A stretch of DNA of 64,000 bases from Ceratodon purpureus (Eukaryota > Streptophyta > Bryopsida > Pseudoditrichales > Ditrichaceae): contig CM026426.1 in NCBI GenBank assembly GCA_014871385.1, positions 68,099,692-68,163,691 on the forward strand, written 5' to 3'. Numbering within the stretch: the first letter of the stretch is position 1; every line of letters begins with the position of its first letter. Both the position numbers and the translations under genes were made by a program. Below are positions 46,865 to 58,693 of the stretch, piece after piece. Below the pieces are notes generated by a model. That model saw only the letters and a program-made list of their open reading frames with translations, was not told the origin of the DNA and made no database searches.

Positions 46865-48737
46865 TTAGTTTATCTTGTCGAGCACAATATATTTGAGGTA
46901 GTTTGTCCTCCACATCAGGGTGCTGTCTTTGTCGAAAACCGCGTTTGCAATATCCCCCATGGTCTGTATGCCCTCCCGTTGCAGCTCTGGGTACATGGGG
47001 ACCACCCCCGCCCATTGAGGATATACGTAGTCAATTGTCACGTGTTGCATTCGGACTTCCCATGGCACACCTGGTCCATTCGAAGCTAGTTTCCCTTTCT
47101 GGTTTTTCCAATGCGGGCCACTACGACCGATGGCGATCGTCTCGTTTACGTGATCCGGATGCATTATCCAAACGTATCTCTTGGGATGTAGTGGTCCTTG
47201 CTGTTGAATTGTCAAGTGCACACATGTGAGCCACTGGACTGTAAGTACACTACCTCGAATGATCTACTTCAATCCTGTTCATCATTTGCGCTGTTGCAAT
47301 GGCTATAACTGTGATTTCAATACCGACGTAGGGTCATTGAAACGTGGAATATAAGGTCATACCTTGTCACTTCGAGGCTTATTTTCTTCAGGTGGAGCAT
47401 GCTCCAAATACCTGGAGGGACATTTGAAGACGCGTTTGCCTGGTCTCTGTCTTGTCATACTAACGTTATCCGGTAGAGGTGGAGGGTGCGATTTGAGAGG
47501 TGTGCTAGTCGTACTCTTGGGTTGCTGACTCCGTTGAGGAACTGGCAGGGGTTTTGGGGTAGAATCTGTTACAAGGAATCAATTGTCAGATATGAAACCG
47601 GAGTACAACGGACTAGGTTACAACCTATACAGACTTACGATCTTGTGGTTATGAAGGCCTTGTACCTTGCTCAGGGTCGGACCGGGGCCTTTTCCGCAAT
47701 CCATCTGCGCCCGTCGTTTCATCTGTCACAACAATCCGGTGTTGACATCAATTAACATAACGAAATAAACGATGACAGATGTGCTACCAGTTTCCTCTGT
47801 CTTCCTACGACGAGTCAGTTCAATCTGCGAGCGAGTCCCCTATTCAGTGATGAGGGAGTATACCGTTAATAGGTGCCGCCCTCTTCTCCGTCCGAAGGTT
47901 AGCATCGTTGTATGAGCCAAATGCGATCTCCATTGCAGAAGGGGACTGGGTTGTGTGTGTGACGGCGTTAAAGGCCCCGCCGGGAATTGTCGGTCCAGCC
48001 ACTACTGTACTCACTGGATTGTGAATTACCTGCTCGGACGAGGAAGCTCTCTTTGCAGGAGCCTTCTGTTTCGAGGATAGCGCTAACGACTTAGGAGGAG
48101 GCTTACGTCCTCCACCGTCGATGGTGCTAACGTCGGCGTTGCGGGCTTTGACACCAGACTCCGGTGCGCCATCTGCATCTCCGGCGTTGTTAAGAAGGAC
48201 GAGATGGATGACGGGGACTTGGTGTATTTGTTTAGGGTAAAGAGGAAGACATTGTTTCAATGTTGAGAGTACTCACTTGCATCGCATGTTGCAGTGTCAA
48301 GGAAACGCGTTTCGTGCGAGACGCCAGACGCTGAGCACGTTCTCTCTCCGGACTTCATCACCTGAGGTCCCTCTGTGATTGTCTGATCGTTCAGTGTCTC
48401 TTTGCTCGTATCGCCATGTGCAGAGGAGGGAAGTCCTCCGACATCAGTCGATCCAGGTGCGGGAGATCGTGTTCCGGACATCTGCAGTCGCAGGAGCAGG
48501 TCTATTTTCTTACTCATAGATGACTGGTCAGAGTTCATGGATGACAAGTCCGATGCCGTCTCTGAAAGCTTCTTGTCCACTTCGCAGCGCCAGTCGCTTA
48601 TGCCTTGGATTGAGGTCTTCACAAACTGCAACTCCCGCCCAACCAAACGGTTCACTCCAGTCGATGTAATTATCTTCTCTCCTGCTTCGTCTATTACAGA
48701 CTTGCATCCAACAGCGTCGCTCCGATCGGGTAGCTAA
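46865..48737 (-). pseudogene. tnpA-like C-terminal part (coiled coil plus TNPA-type domain)
   Basis: Leftward exons without introns resolved fully. 48737-48257 encodes ELQFVKTSIQGISDWRCEVD and a Ser/Asp-rich helical segment, leaving through a GTGAGT donor near 48271. 48210-47990 is Pro/Lys-rich (GGGRKPPPKSLALSSKQKAP). 47221-46865 encodes a domain with RYVWIMHPDHVNETIAIG, GVPWEVRMQHVTIDYVYP and EGIQTMGDIANAVF, which follows the pattern of the C-terminal domain of plant CACTA TNPA proteins (GPxxxEVxVxxV, QTMxDA). TNPA proteins bind subterminal repeats and help transposition. Exon joining is inferred, and the gene is probably the continuation of, or a neighbour to, 49241-51027. No stop in the final exon before 46865. 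Confidence 0.55.
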
Positions 48738-49240
48738 AGGTCAGGCACGTTGGAGCGAATTAAAAATGACACATGGGTAACCAGAAGTGATAGCCATTTG
48801 AATACCGAAATCAATGTGCGCATCACAGCATACACCAGGGAGAGACTCATCGGAAGAGGTGACGCACTGAACTCGCGAGGTGGTGGGGTGCTGGATGTCC
48901 CTACCTGTGCAATAAACAACTTGCTTCAGATTCTGGTCAGAAGCACGAGTTATATTAGGTGGAGAGTATAATACAGCTACCATTTTCACAACAGAATGTA
49001 TAATCGAATAGAGGCTTGGCCATAAAGAACTTCAGCGAGTACTACATGGGAACCGGATGTATTGGTTTAGGGCCGAATGTCAATATTAAGGTTTCAGTAT
49101 CATTAGCGACCATATCATGGTTTAGGGGGGCTTAGTTCATGGCCCCATACTGATTTTTTTAAGAGAGGGAGTACTGGTTTCTGGCGCTTAATAGACTTCT
49201 TTGACGAGTGAGTGCTAGGATCAGCGATGGCACTAAGTCC

Positions 49241-51027
49241 TCAATTACAGTATCCAAAATTCCCTCGGGCGAAGTCCTCATGGGCTAGGTTGTCCATCCG
49301 GGATTCCCAATACTCTTTGAACTCAGAAGTACACTCCACCCACAGCCTCCACTCTACACAAACAGATCTGAAAATGGCGATAGTCCTGAACTTGGCTGCC
49401 CCTGTTTGGCAATCGGCAATAACTCGTGCCCAAATCCCTAGTAACGACAACTCTTGCGGTAGTCTCCTAATGAAAGAGAAGTCCAGGTCAGCTGTGCTGA
49501 GGCTGTCGTTCTCCAAATCGGTACGATCATCCTGACGCACTCCATCAGTTTGGTCGGAGTCTGATAGTGTGTAATTTGAGTGGCCAAGCGGGACTGAACG
49601 CCGCTCCTCATGGCGGCATTGCCCAGTCGACTGCGGTAGGTTTGATAAGGGGAGTTCACGGTCGACGTCAAGGGTCTTCAATTGAGATGATAAGAGTCCC
49701 GTAGCCTGAAACAATTCCGAATACGAGGATTGGTTCGTCGTGGACACATGAAGGCAGATGTTGAGGATCATGAATACGAATCTCTTACCTCCCACGTATC
49801 TTCGCTAATAGACGGAGGCAGTTGGCCATCCGTAATCAGCTTCATCTTTGCCGCCCTGGCTTCCATTCGTTCACATTTTATCTTCTTGGCCTCCTCCTTC
49901 GCCTCGAACGTCACCCAGTATTTTGCCAATGCCGGGAATGCTTCTCCTGGACATTGAGGGTGCTTATGAGCTCTCCCAATTTTGATCCAGTATTTCGGCC
50001 ATTGGTATCGACAGGTCCGCATGGAGTCTTCGAGGTACCAGACTATGTAGCCATCGTAAAGTGGTGGCTTGAATTTGTATTGTTGCTCTATTATGTCAGT
50101 CACGATCTTCACTTGTTTTGGAGGTTGGTCTTTGAAGGATATAACAGAGACGTCCAAGAACCGACGAGCCGTGGCACGCATTACTCTGTGCACGAAAACC
50201 CGATATCCTTCTCCAATTTCCCCGTCCGCTGTAGTCAGGATTCTGATGGGCCAATCTGCCCACTTCTTCTTGAACGACGTCTTCGCCTGCTTTTAGAGCC
50301 TCCTTTGCCGAGTGCGTTTCGATTCAGTGCATTGTATATCTCCAATCTCCGAATCCGTGCCTGTTGGTCCAACGTTGTTCCGTATCATCGGGGCTGCTGT
50401 GGGAACTTGATCAGGGGTGATGGCTTGAGAGGGAGCGGGTGCAACCACATGCAAGGGCGTAGTAGGAGTCCCGTTTCCCCAGGTCGGCCATTCTGGAGTG
50501 CCCTGGAAGATTGGCGCTGCTAGGTGGGCGCGCCCTTGCGTCATCATGTCGTACAAGAAGGCCTTCGAGAGAGAAGCATGCATTCCGGCCATGGCCGTCG
50601 ACGCCATACTGTTGGCGCTACTGCTCCCTTGAGAGAGCGAACTTGAAGTTGGGAATGTCAAGCCGGCATGTTGGCGGGTGTGAACGTAACCAGGGGATCC
50701 CATTGACGGTTGCCCAGGATTCATCGAGTACTGGATGATTGGAGAGGGTGCTCTCGAACGTGGTGACACGGCCTGCAAACGACCTCGCACCTGCGGCGCT
50801 CCGGGGTGCTGCTGCCGTTGGTTCATGGGGGGCTGAGGAAACCCTTGGAACATGTACTGCATTGAGTTAACCCCGTCCATGGTTTCAGGAGCACCTTCCC
50901 CGTATATGAGATGTGAGGCCCATGGCTGCATATACAGAGGTCGCTGGGGGTATGGGGGTAAGAATGACATTCCTGGGTTGCTGACAGTCTGCGACGGACA
51001 GCGCAAATGAGAAAGCACATAGAGCAA
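49241..51027 (-). pseudogene. Transposase_24-like protein spliced to an F-box-like domain
   Basis: Leftward frame. 51027-50293 is Pro/Gln/Ser-rich and ends with a basic SKRTRQRRL stretch at an in-frame TAA (50293-50295). The same frame continues with KKKWADWPIRILTTADGEIG, then a plant Transposase_24-like segment (VKIVTDIIEQQYKFKPPLYD, YQWPKYWIKIGRAHKHPQCP, ALAKYWVTFEAKEEAKK). At 49789 there is a donor (TGGGAG then GTAAGA) and at 49705 an acceptor (TTTCAG); the 83-bp intron joins TWE to ATGLLSSQ in phase 0. The second exon ends at 49241 and holds an F-box-like helix set (LPQELSLLGIWARV, SVCVEWRLWVECTSEF). Transposase_24 proteins bind element DNA; an F-box would link to SCF ubiquitin ligases. 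The fusion is inferred from splice signals. One nonsense codon makes this copy doubtful. Confidence 0.6.
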
Positions 51028-51639
51028 TGGACAAGTTATGTTGAGTTTTGTGTGGTGTTTTACAAAGTAATTCCATCTGTGTTACCGAACGGACGATGTT
51101 GGTTATGAAGTAGCTCGTTTCACAATGCATAAAAAAGCAGATACTATTAACGTTTGATTGACTTACCTAAGACTGGCCGTTTCGGGGGCCATGTCCAGAC
51201 GTCTGAACGGGCTCTGGAGAGCTGGATGGAGTCCCTGCTGAATCCGTTCCCCCCAACATTGCGGTGTATGTTACTACCTGCATCGGCATGAATTTTGAAA
51301 GTTGGTAAGTTAGTGCATCGCCGCGGCATTATGTTATCACATCCAGGACGTGCCATGCTGATAGAACAGAGAACAAGCAAATCGAATTGGAGATACAAGT
51401 GGATATCGAAAATGTGGCCGTTCGAGTTTTGAGACACACTTATATTCAACTGAAAACAAGGAAGTTACATCCGCGCAACCTATCTCACACTCTGGAGATG
51501 TAGGGTTACTAGATTGAAGCGAGGCAGTAGTGTGTGTCGACCAAGCATCCTCTGCTGACAGATAGAACGATGTCTTCAGTTTGTATCGACGATGTGGACT
51601 TCCTATAATACTATGCTACGTATGGCATGCTCAGTACCC
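51028..51639. other. Spacer within the leftward gene set
   Basis: Between the F-box-like ORF and the Pro-rich exon. A leftward ORF at 51147-51449 has no motif. It may be intron or 5' leader of the Transposase_24-like gene. Confidence 0.4.
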
Positions 51640-52023
51640 CTATCTATGGATTCTGCGACGGGCCTCACTGTCGACCCACTCCTCATCGCTTTCAGATTCC
51701 TCGTTAAAGCAGTGTCGAAACCACGCACGCATACCCTGCGTCCATTCTGGCTGGGCGTCGACATGTCTCTGCCACGACTTGCAGACGGCGCAGATGAGGG
51801 TGCAGTGCAGAAAGCTCGTGTACACGGTGCCATCGCTCATTATGCGACTCCATATGGAATGGACAATTTCTAGGGGCAGTTCATTCAGAAATCCAGTCGC
51901 TTCTCTTTCAGGAGCCGAGAACACCCTCTGCTTGCTATACCATAGCGCCTTCTCGATTGGCTCCCCGTCGCTATCTACGTCCATTAAGACCTTCCAGACA
52001 TGCTCCGTTGTTTCCTTCGACAT
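51640..52023 (-). CDS. Short F-box-like protein
   Basis: Intact 127-codon ORF, ATG at 52023. Residues about 43-95 read as an F-box: FLNELPLEIVHSIWSRIM, then CTLICAVCKSWQRHVDA and QPEW, matching the LPxEIxxxIxxR and VCKxW pattern. The C-terminus is Asp/Glu-rich (ESESDEEWVDSEARR). There is no substrate-binding repeat domain, unlike typical plant F-box proteins of 300-400 residues. It is related in pattern to the F-box-like exon at 49241-49705 and is oriented with it. The gene lies at the head of the leftward set, upstream of the divergent TNP2 gene. F-box proteins bind SKP1 through this motif; a role in element regulation is only a guess. More exons downstream are possible. Confidence 0.6.
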   Translation of the reverse strand: MSKETTEHVWKVLMDVDSDGEPIEKALWYSKQRVFSAPEREATGFLNELPLEIVHSIWSRIMSDGTVYTSFLHCTLICAVCKSWQRHVDAQPEWTQGMRAWFRHCFNEESESDEEWVDSEARRRIHR

Positions 52024-53262
52024 GATGCGTAAAAAGGGGGGATCTAATGCACCTCAAGCTTGGAGATAGAAAGGAGTGTGGACAAAGACCAAGAACAATC
52101 ACAAAGGGAGCTGGTTGCAAGGAAATAGTACCTCTGGGACTTGGTCGAAATACAAAGCGCTGGGAAATGGCTGCAGTTCTTGAAACCCTAAGCCGCCTTC
52201 CGAGACATGGAGGACTGGGGTCGCATTCTGTGGTGGGTAAGGCGGCCATCGAGCCACTACGTACATCCTGCCACTACGTCCAAGAATCGCCAACAAAATT
52301 AAAGATAAGAGTTGCTTGCTGACGGCCCTTGGAGACGAGATGCCAAATTAAGCCACCTACATCGAAGAGGGAGGCGTCTCGAGCTACGGAGGGGAGACAA
52401 TGCCTTCATTGAATGGTAGATGTCGAAGTCTCCAAGACTATGGCGCATTGGGAACGCTGTGAGAGGGCCAGGAATCCGAGACGTGTGCAACGCCTACCTC
52501 CTTTGTATAAGTACCGCAAGCGCGCACGACAAGCATTCTGTCCTCTGGGAGATTCCGGGCCCTGCATTATTTCGTTTGCAATTGAATGAGATTACTGACA
52601 TTACTAAATTTGGATAAAGTATCGAGAAGAGAGCCTACCTCATTGTCCGCTACTGTGGAATGGGCTTCACAAGTCCGGATTGAAGACAAGTGCGCAGGCG
52701 ATATCCTGGCATAAGCCCCTTCCAGGGAGGAGGGAAGAGGTGCTGTAAGGCACCAGCTGCGCTTGGACACTAGGGCACAGGAGCGCTCGAAAGAGGCCAT
52801 CACGGCTGAAGACTTGGTTTTGGTAACTCTCTTCGGAACTCCACTTCCTAGCTGATGTATAGTTTCTTTGTTGTCTTTGTATTGGTTGACAACGGTTCTG
52901 TTTTCGTGGATGGCTATGGCGCTACGGGGCTTGACATATGAACGTGAGTTTGGGGTCTACTCGAAAAGGTCAGATAGATTCGGGGGTCAGCCTAGTTGGT
53001 TGGAGACAGTAATCAGGGAATACGAGCTAGGGCATTAGGGTCCATTTCATGCGTGCGGCGAGTATTCCGACTGCATTTCGTGGTGCAGAATGAAGTGGTT
53101 GCAAAACCCTAAATGCAATTGTCTCCTGGGTAAGCACTGGGAATACTCTCTAACTCTAGACGACGCGATGCGGCAAAATGGAAAAAATGTCGATGTGAAC
53201 CTGAGCCGCTGCCCTCTGTAGACGAGTCGTTGTGCAAGTGCTTACTATTACTTCCAACTCAG
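52024..53262. other. Divergent intergenic zone of the CACTA-like complex
   Basis: No coding frame supported. This is where leftward and rightward promoters should lie. GCCACTACGT occurs twice close together near 52255-52275 and may be a regulatory repeat. Confidence 0.4.
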
Positions 53263-53691
53263 GAGTGGGATCCCAATGAAGAGGTACGCAGCCCGCAAAC
53301 GGACGTTGAATACGACATTCCGTATGCTGACAGCGAGGGTGAGAGCCCGGAGGTTTCCTTGGGAGACCCGTCTGAGCTCGCTCCATGGGCGAGGGAGATT
53401 ATTTAGAGGATGCTCAGGAACGGCTGGAAGTTCCCTCCGCGCGCGTATGACCCATGGACGGGGACGTGGTCCACCGCGGTACAAAGCCCGTCCCCTGGTA
53501 ATTCCGTGCCCTTCCCCGGGTCCCCTGTGGCCGGAGATATCGTCGGCCCTCTCAACGGGGTTCCTCGAGATCTGCAACCTAATGATGATACCGCAGATAC
53601 TGCATCGTCTTCCGTGTTGAAGCGAAAGCTCGATGTCTCCGCCAGTAAACAGTGCTCACCCGAGCGACTGCTCCGAGGAGGAACACCATAG
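53263..53691 (+). pseudogene. Acidic, proline-rich hypothetical exon with one stop
   Basis: After an acceptor-like AACTCAG the plus strand reads EWDPNEEVRSPQTDVEYDIP and further acidic sequence, a TAG at 53404-53406, then RMLRNGWKFPPRAYDPWTGT, a Pro-rich stretch and SVLKRKLDVSAS before a stop at 53691. The composition looks coding and the codon-position bias differs from the shadow frames. No family is recognised. It may be an upstream exon of TNP2 or a small separate gene. The opposite-strand ORF at 53403-53918 is taken as a shadow. Confidence 0.35.
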
Positions 53692-54203
53692 TTCCTCTGC
53701 CAGTCAGCAACGATTACTCTCGCATTACCAGTATTGATAAATGGGAGAGGGCTTCGTGGAACCCTAATGAGGAGTGGCTGTATACGTCTACTCTGAGTCT
53801 TTCGCCATTGACCCATGAAGTAGTATGCAGGAGCGATCAATTCTGAGTCATCATAGATTGCTCGAGCAGTTGGATCAATGGATCTCGCATTGTATGTTTT
53901 TTTCCACTCAATAAACACGTCTTTTGTCTACATGATGCTGTCCACAGCCCAGGTCCACGATGTGATTGCTGTCAGAGTCGGGGAGTCGTCTTCTCATTGC
54001 AACATGGTTTGCCTTATCCGGGAGGATACGGTCGCGGGTGCATAGGGTTAGTCAGCGGAGTCTTTCTTAGAGCGTTTGCGAGGGTCGTCCAACCGCAGCG
54101 GCGGTCAATTCATTTGGTTTGCACATAAGGGAAGATTGCTCGTAATAGGTAATACCATGAGGAATTGACAGAGGTTCGATGCGGTGCAGGGACTTAGGGC
54201 TCA

Positions 54204-57200
54204 ATGGAGGAGGGAATACGCCGACGGATGCCGGATCCCAGGCGTGTTAGGGCTCGAGAGGAGAAACTGCTCCGCCGGAAGCTCCAATATGCCAACGATC
54301 TAGGACAGCGGAAGCTACCATGCCCTTGCAGGTTGTGTATGCGGGAGCAACATTCCGAGAAGATCCTATTATCTTACAGGAGATGCGTTACTGCGAATGG
54401 AAGGCATCCCTGGTTCTTCGGCAGCTTGGAGGTAAAACCCTAAACCATAAGGAATGGTTTCGTTGCATAAGAGACGGTTTAGGGTTTCGATGTCCTTGCA
54501 TAGCATAGCAACAGTGGTTTAGTACATGATTAGGGTACTGTGGGTTCGCAGGGTGCCGATCCAGACGACAGCGACAACGAATGGGATGATCACATAAATT
54601 GGTATTACGGAGCCCAAGCGGTTGAGCGTGCCCGTCCACCTCGTCCCGGAGGCATGGACCCCGGAATGGATCTCCGGGAGATGCTAATTCAGACACTGAA
54701 CAGGGCAGACCGTCTTCACGCGGATGCCAAGAACAATGCTGCACCGGAAGTCCCCATTTCTCCCCCGAGAAGCCCTCCAACCAATTCCGACTCTCCTCCC
54801 GTCGGCGGGCGTCCTCGTGCATTGCAATCGCCGGACTGTGGCCCGCATGTAGAGCCTGATGGGGTACCCGCCTCGCAAGACCACAACGGCGATGTACCCA
54901 TGGAAGAGGAGTATCATGTCAATGCAAACTCGCTTGACCATCCACCGTTGCCCGACTCCGACCCGGACTCATCGGATGATGAAGATGTCACTTGGGGAGA
55001 GAGTGACGACGAGGCCGACGATCGTTTGCAGGTGTTGGAGGAGGCAGCAGCCACCCCGCTGTTTGCTGAATCTGAACATTCAAGTATGGGCGCAACGTAC
55101 TTGCTCATGAGTTCCGCTAGGCTGCACAAGTGCACAGATACGTACCTGGATGAATTGTTCCGCACCCTTAGTATGACGATTCTGCCGACTCCGAACTCGC
55201 TGCCGAAGTCATACAGCGAGGCATCTAAGTATCTAAAGAGGTTGGGACACTCTTATCAGAGCATAGACGCCTGTCCCAATAGTTGCGTCCTCTTTCGGAA
55301 TGCATTGGCCCAGACGAATGTTTGTCCCAAGTGTAGAGCACCGAGGCGGAAGCGGGTTGGGAAGTCGCACGTTTCCCAAAAAGTTGCGAGGTATTTCCCG
55401 GTAACCCCGCGACTGAAGAGGGTGTTCCGCAGTGTCGAGCAAGCATGTGCCATGACCTCGCACGCAATGCAGGAGTTCGACGGTAACATAATGAGGCATG
55501 TTTCGGAAGCCAAAGAGTGGGAGTTCATCAACGAGCAGTTCAGGAGAGAGTTTGGCTACGAAGATCGCAACGTCCGTTTGGCGCTAGTTACGGACGGGAT
55601 CAACCCCAGCGGCGACAAAAGGATTTTATAATCTCTCTGGCCCGTGTAACTGTTGAATTACAACATTCCGCCATGGCTAACTATGAAGAAGTATTTTATG
55701 ATGCTAGCTATCCTAATTCCAGGTCCGAAATCCATGACCTCTGAGGACTTTGATGTTTACTTGGAGCCTCTGATCGATGAACTCCTTGACCGATGAAATT
55801 ATGGAGTGTATTGTATGGACACAGCATGTTACAAAGGTTCTTCTCATTTCTTGATGAAAGCCATGGTGATATGGACAATTAGCGACTTCCCTGCGTATGG
55901 CATGCTAGCTGGCTGTGTTACGAAGGGATTCGTGGGGTGCCCAGTGTGTGGTGAAGGTTTTCGTTCCAGGCGATCAAGATTCCTTCACAAGAACGTGTTC
56001 TGCAATTGTGCATGGAGGTGGTTATATGATGATCATCACCTTCGAAATGACAGTACGAACTTCCCGGACGTGGAGCACAGGCGCGCGCCTCCACCGAGGA
56101 CTGGTGCACAAGTGAGAGGTTGGGGGGAAGAGAGGGAGAGATGGCTTAGAGAGGAAGGGGCCCCCCCGAAAACGACCCAGTTCGCTAGCACGTTATCAAA
56201 AGAGTGTCGTCCCTGTACCGGTTGCCCTACTGGGAGGTGAGAACAGAACACTGTCATTAGTCCCGTACCGTTAGCGGCATGTGCAGATTGTGATGCCCCT
56301 CTACATGCATCGAAGAAACAAGTTCGGGGCATGCCAAGCCGTATGCATGCCCCATGCCCATACCACGCACTAAGTGAACCTGCAGCATTAGGGTTGAGAG
56401 AGGCGACGATGCCTAGGATGGTTTTCGTTACGACAGAGTAGGTAGCCGTGGCTATAATCATAGCATGGTTCAATCCTGGAGAACTGCAGAGAGTGCGAGC
56501 GTATGCCATGGGGATGACTCTGGGCAATGTCTTCTATGTCTGTGATCATGAACGTCGATTTCTCAAATGACAGTGAACTAACGATACTGAATTGGAGTGG
56601 TGCGCAGGCTCTTCCCGTCAGGCATACACTAGACATCATGCATATAGAGAAGAACGTCGCCGCGACAACCATGGGGTTTTCGTTGGGTGAGAATGACACC
56701 ATTGCGGTGCGGAAAGATGCCCAAGAGCAAGGCGTCATGCCTGACATCCACCTTGTTCGACAAGGTACAAGTGACAACTACCTAAAACCCCATGCCCCCT
56801 ACGTGCTTCGTCCTCAGGAGAAAGCAAAGGTTCTAGAGACCATTAAAGCAGTTCAAACACCTTCTGGTCATTGTGGCAACTTTGATAAGCTAGTGAGTCG
56901 GGGGAAAGGGAAGATGCAGTTCATGAAGAGCCATGATTGGCATATACTCCTTCAGGAGATCCTGCCCGCAGCTATACGGGGATCCTTAGCAGCAGGACCT
57001 CGAGTGGCCGTCATTAGGTTGGCGCATTGCTTCAAACGTTTTTGTGAGAAGGCAATTGACAGACGAGAAGTTGAGGACTTACAGAACTACGTGGCGGAGA
57101 CAGCAGCGCTTCTTGAGATCTATTTCCCCCCCGGGTATTGGAACACGATGCCACATCTAGTTGTCCACATACCCAGAGAGCTGTACTGGTGCGGTCCAGT

Positions 57201-58693
57201 TCATGCTAGGTGGATGTACGGCGTGGAGAGATACCTTGGACATCTGAAGACCCTCGTTTGGAACAAGGGGCGTCCAGAGGGTTCGATCGCGATGGATTAC
57301 ATGTACGAAGAGGCCTTGGGGTTTGTGACGGAGCACTTCCGTCTCTACCCCGGGTCGGCCCGTGTCATTTGGGACATGGATGAGGACATCAGAGATTCAG
57401 GAGAAGTGTTGGAAGGACGCCCCCGCGAGAGCCAATTGGGAGACGCAGAGATCCTCGCATTACATGACTTCATCATCCGCCACAACATCCTGACGGGGCC
57501 ACTGTACAAGTAAGTTCACTATGCCCCAAAATTACAGTTGATGTGACTCTCATGTCCCCATGCATCGCAATTGATTTGACTCTCATGTCCTCGTATCTAT
57601 TCGCTCTGAACACACATTGATAAGAGCCGTCTGGACATCTCTGCTGTGCATTGTATAACTCCCTAGGTAATACGGTATTTGATGTTTATGGCTCTCATCT
57701 CAAAAGCATGCAATGTTCAGACAGTACAAAGAGAGGTTGCTCCTGCGCGGTAACAGGAGGGGTCGTCCGTTCCCTCCATTTACGACGTGGATTTGAGATC
57801 GGGTCCGGGAAATGGCTGCCGCTGGTCAGGACATCACTCTATCCCTGGAGACCATGTCAAGACTTCCCTCTCCAACAGTTAAACATTACACGTCGATGTG
57901 GGCGTTTGGGTATCACTTGCGTGCCGACGACAAAGATGGTCGGAGTAACGTTTCCTTCGACGCAGGAGTGGCGGCCATCATCACCCAGGACTGTCGGTCA
58001 TCCCGAGCTGATCTCTATCCGATCGAGGCCGAATTAATGTATGTTGGCATCATTAAGGACATCTTGCTTGTGGACTATGGAGTCCATGAGTACGTGGTCT
58101 TGAGATGTTCTTGGATTCGGCCAGACCTAGAGGGGGCACAAACGATGAGGAAAGACGATCACGGGTTCTGGTCCGTCAAGTACGATGCACGGCAGCCCGC
58201 GGACGTGGAACCGTACATTTTGCCAAAACACGTGCAACAGGCAAGTGCTCTAAATATGACGTTTATGTCCTGATCTAAGTTCCAACTACTGCGAGTTGTC
58301 TCCTGACTTGTTTCTTCCGTGTAGGTGTATTTCGTAGATGACGTGCTGGAAGCCGGGTGGAAGGTGGTTAGGCATAAGGAACCCAGATCAAAGCGGCTTG
58401 TTTCAGACAGCGACACCGAAACGTTATCAGCTGCAGGGCATATAGACGCCACAACATTCCTCCCGAACAGGATCGCGCGTCATAGAGGGGAGAGGATGGA
58501 GGTTGAGGCGGAACCTATACTGGCTGCTGATGTCGAACAGGTTCTCGCACACCGAGAAGAGGAGTACCCCAAAAATGTCGACGCGGACATGGAGGAAGTA
58601 GACGAAGCGGGCTCCGATAATGACTTCGACAACGTCATGGATGGAAATACGGAAACCGTAGCAGCGGACCCGACAGTGGGAATGGACTTCTGA
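54204..58693 (+). pseudogene. CACTA/En-Spm transposase TNP2 (TNPD-like), five exons, broken
   Basis: Exons fit at 54204-54431, 54552-56236, 56608-57509, 57721-58240 and 58325-58693, all joins in frame. Exon 1 has the N-terminal cysteine motif (CPCRLCMRE). Exon 2 has the Transposase_21 core: IDACPNSCVLFRN, CPKCRAPRRKR, RYFPVTPRLKRVFRS, RNVRLALVTDGINPSGD, DFDVYLEPLIDELL, LWTISDFPAYGMLAGCVTKG and GCPVCGE. Exon 3 begins with HTLDIMHIEKNV and holds a DUF4218-like region (LVVHIPRELYWCGPVHARWM, RYLGHLKTLVWNKGRPEGSI). Exons 4 and 5 hold a DUF4216-like region (YVVLRCSWIRPD, QVYFVDD). Damage: TAA 55629, TAA 55647, TGA 55794, TGA 57794 and a one-base frame change near 56190. The protein would catalyse excision of CACTA elements. 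Flanking termini were not found. The superfamily call is very secure. Confidence 0.93.
58241..58324 (+). other. GC-AG intron in the TNP2 gene
   Basis: The exon ends CAACAG, the intron starts GCAAGT and ends GTGTAG. Joining gives HVQQ followed by VYFVDD in phase 0, exactly where TNP2 proteins continue. AG|GCAAGT is the standard minor GC-AG donor. The 84-bp intron contains in-frame TGA, so it must be removed for a full protein. Confidence 0.75.

Noticed and set aside
53403-53918. Leftward 171-codon ORF
   Set aside because: It overlaps the acidic plus-strand exon, which has better coding character, and shows no motif.
1-58693. An alternative genetic code with reassigned stop codons
   Set aside because: TAA, TAG and TGA all occur as interruptions, several loci also have frame changes, and the intact DREB and apyrase genes use ordinary stops. 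Decay is simpler.
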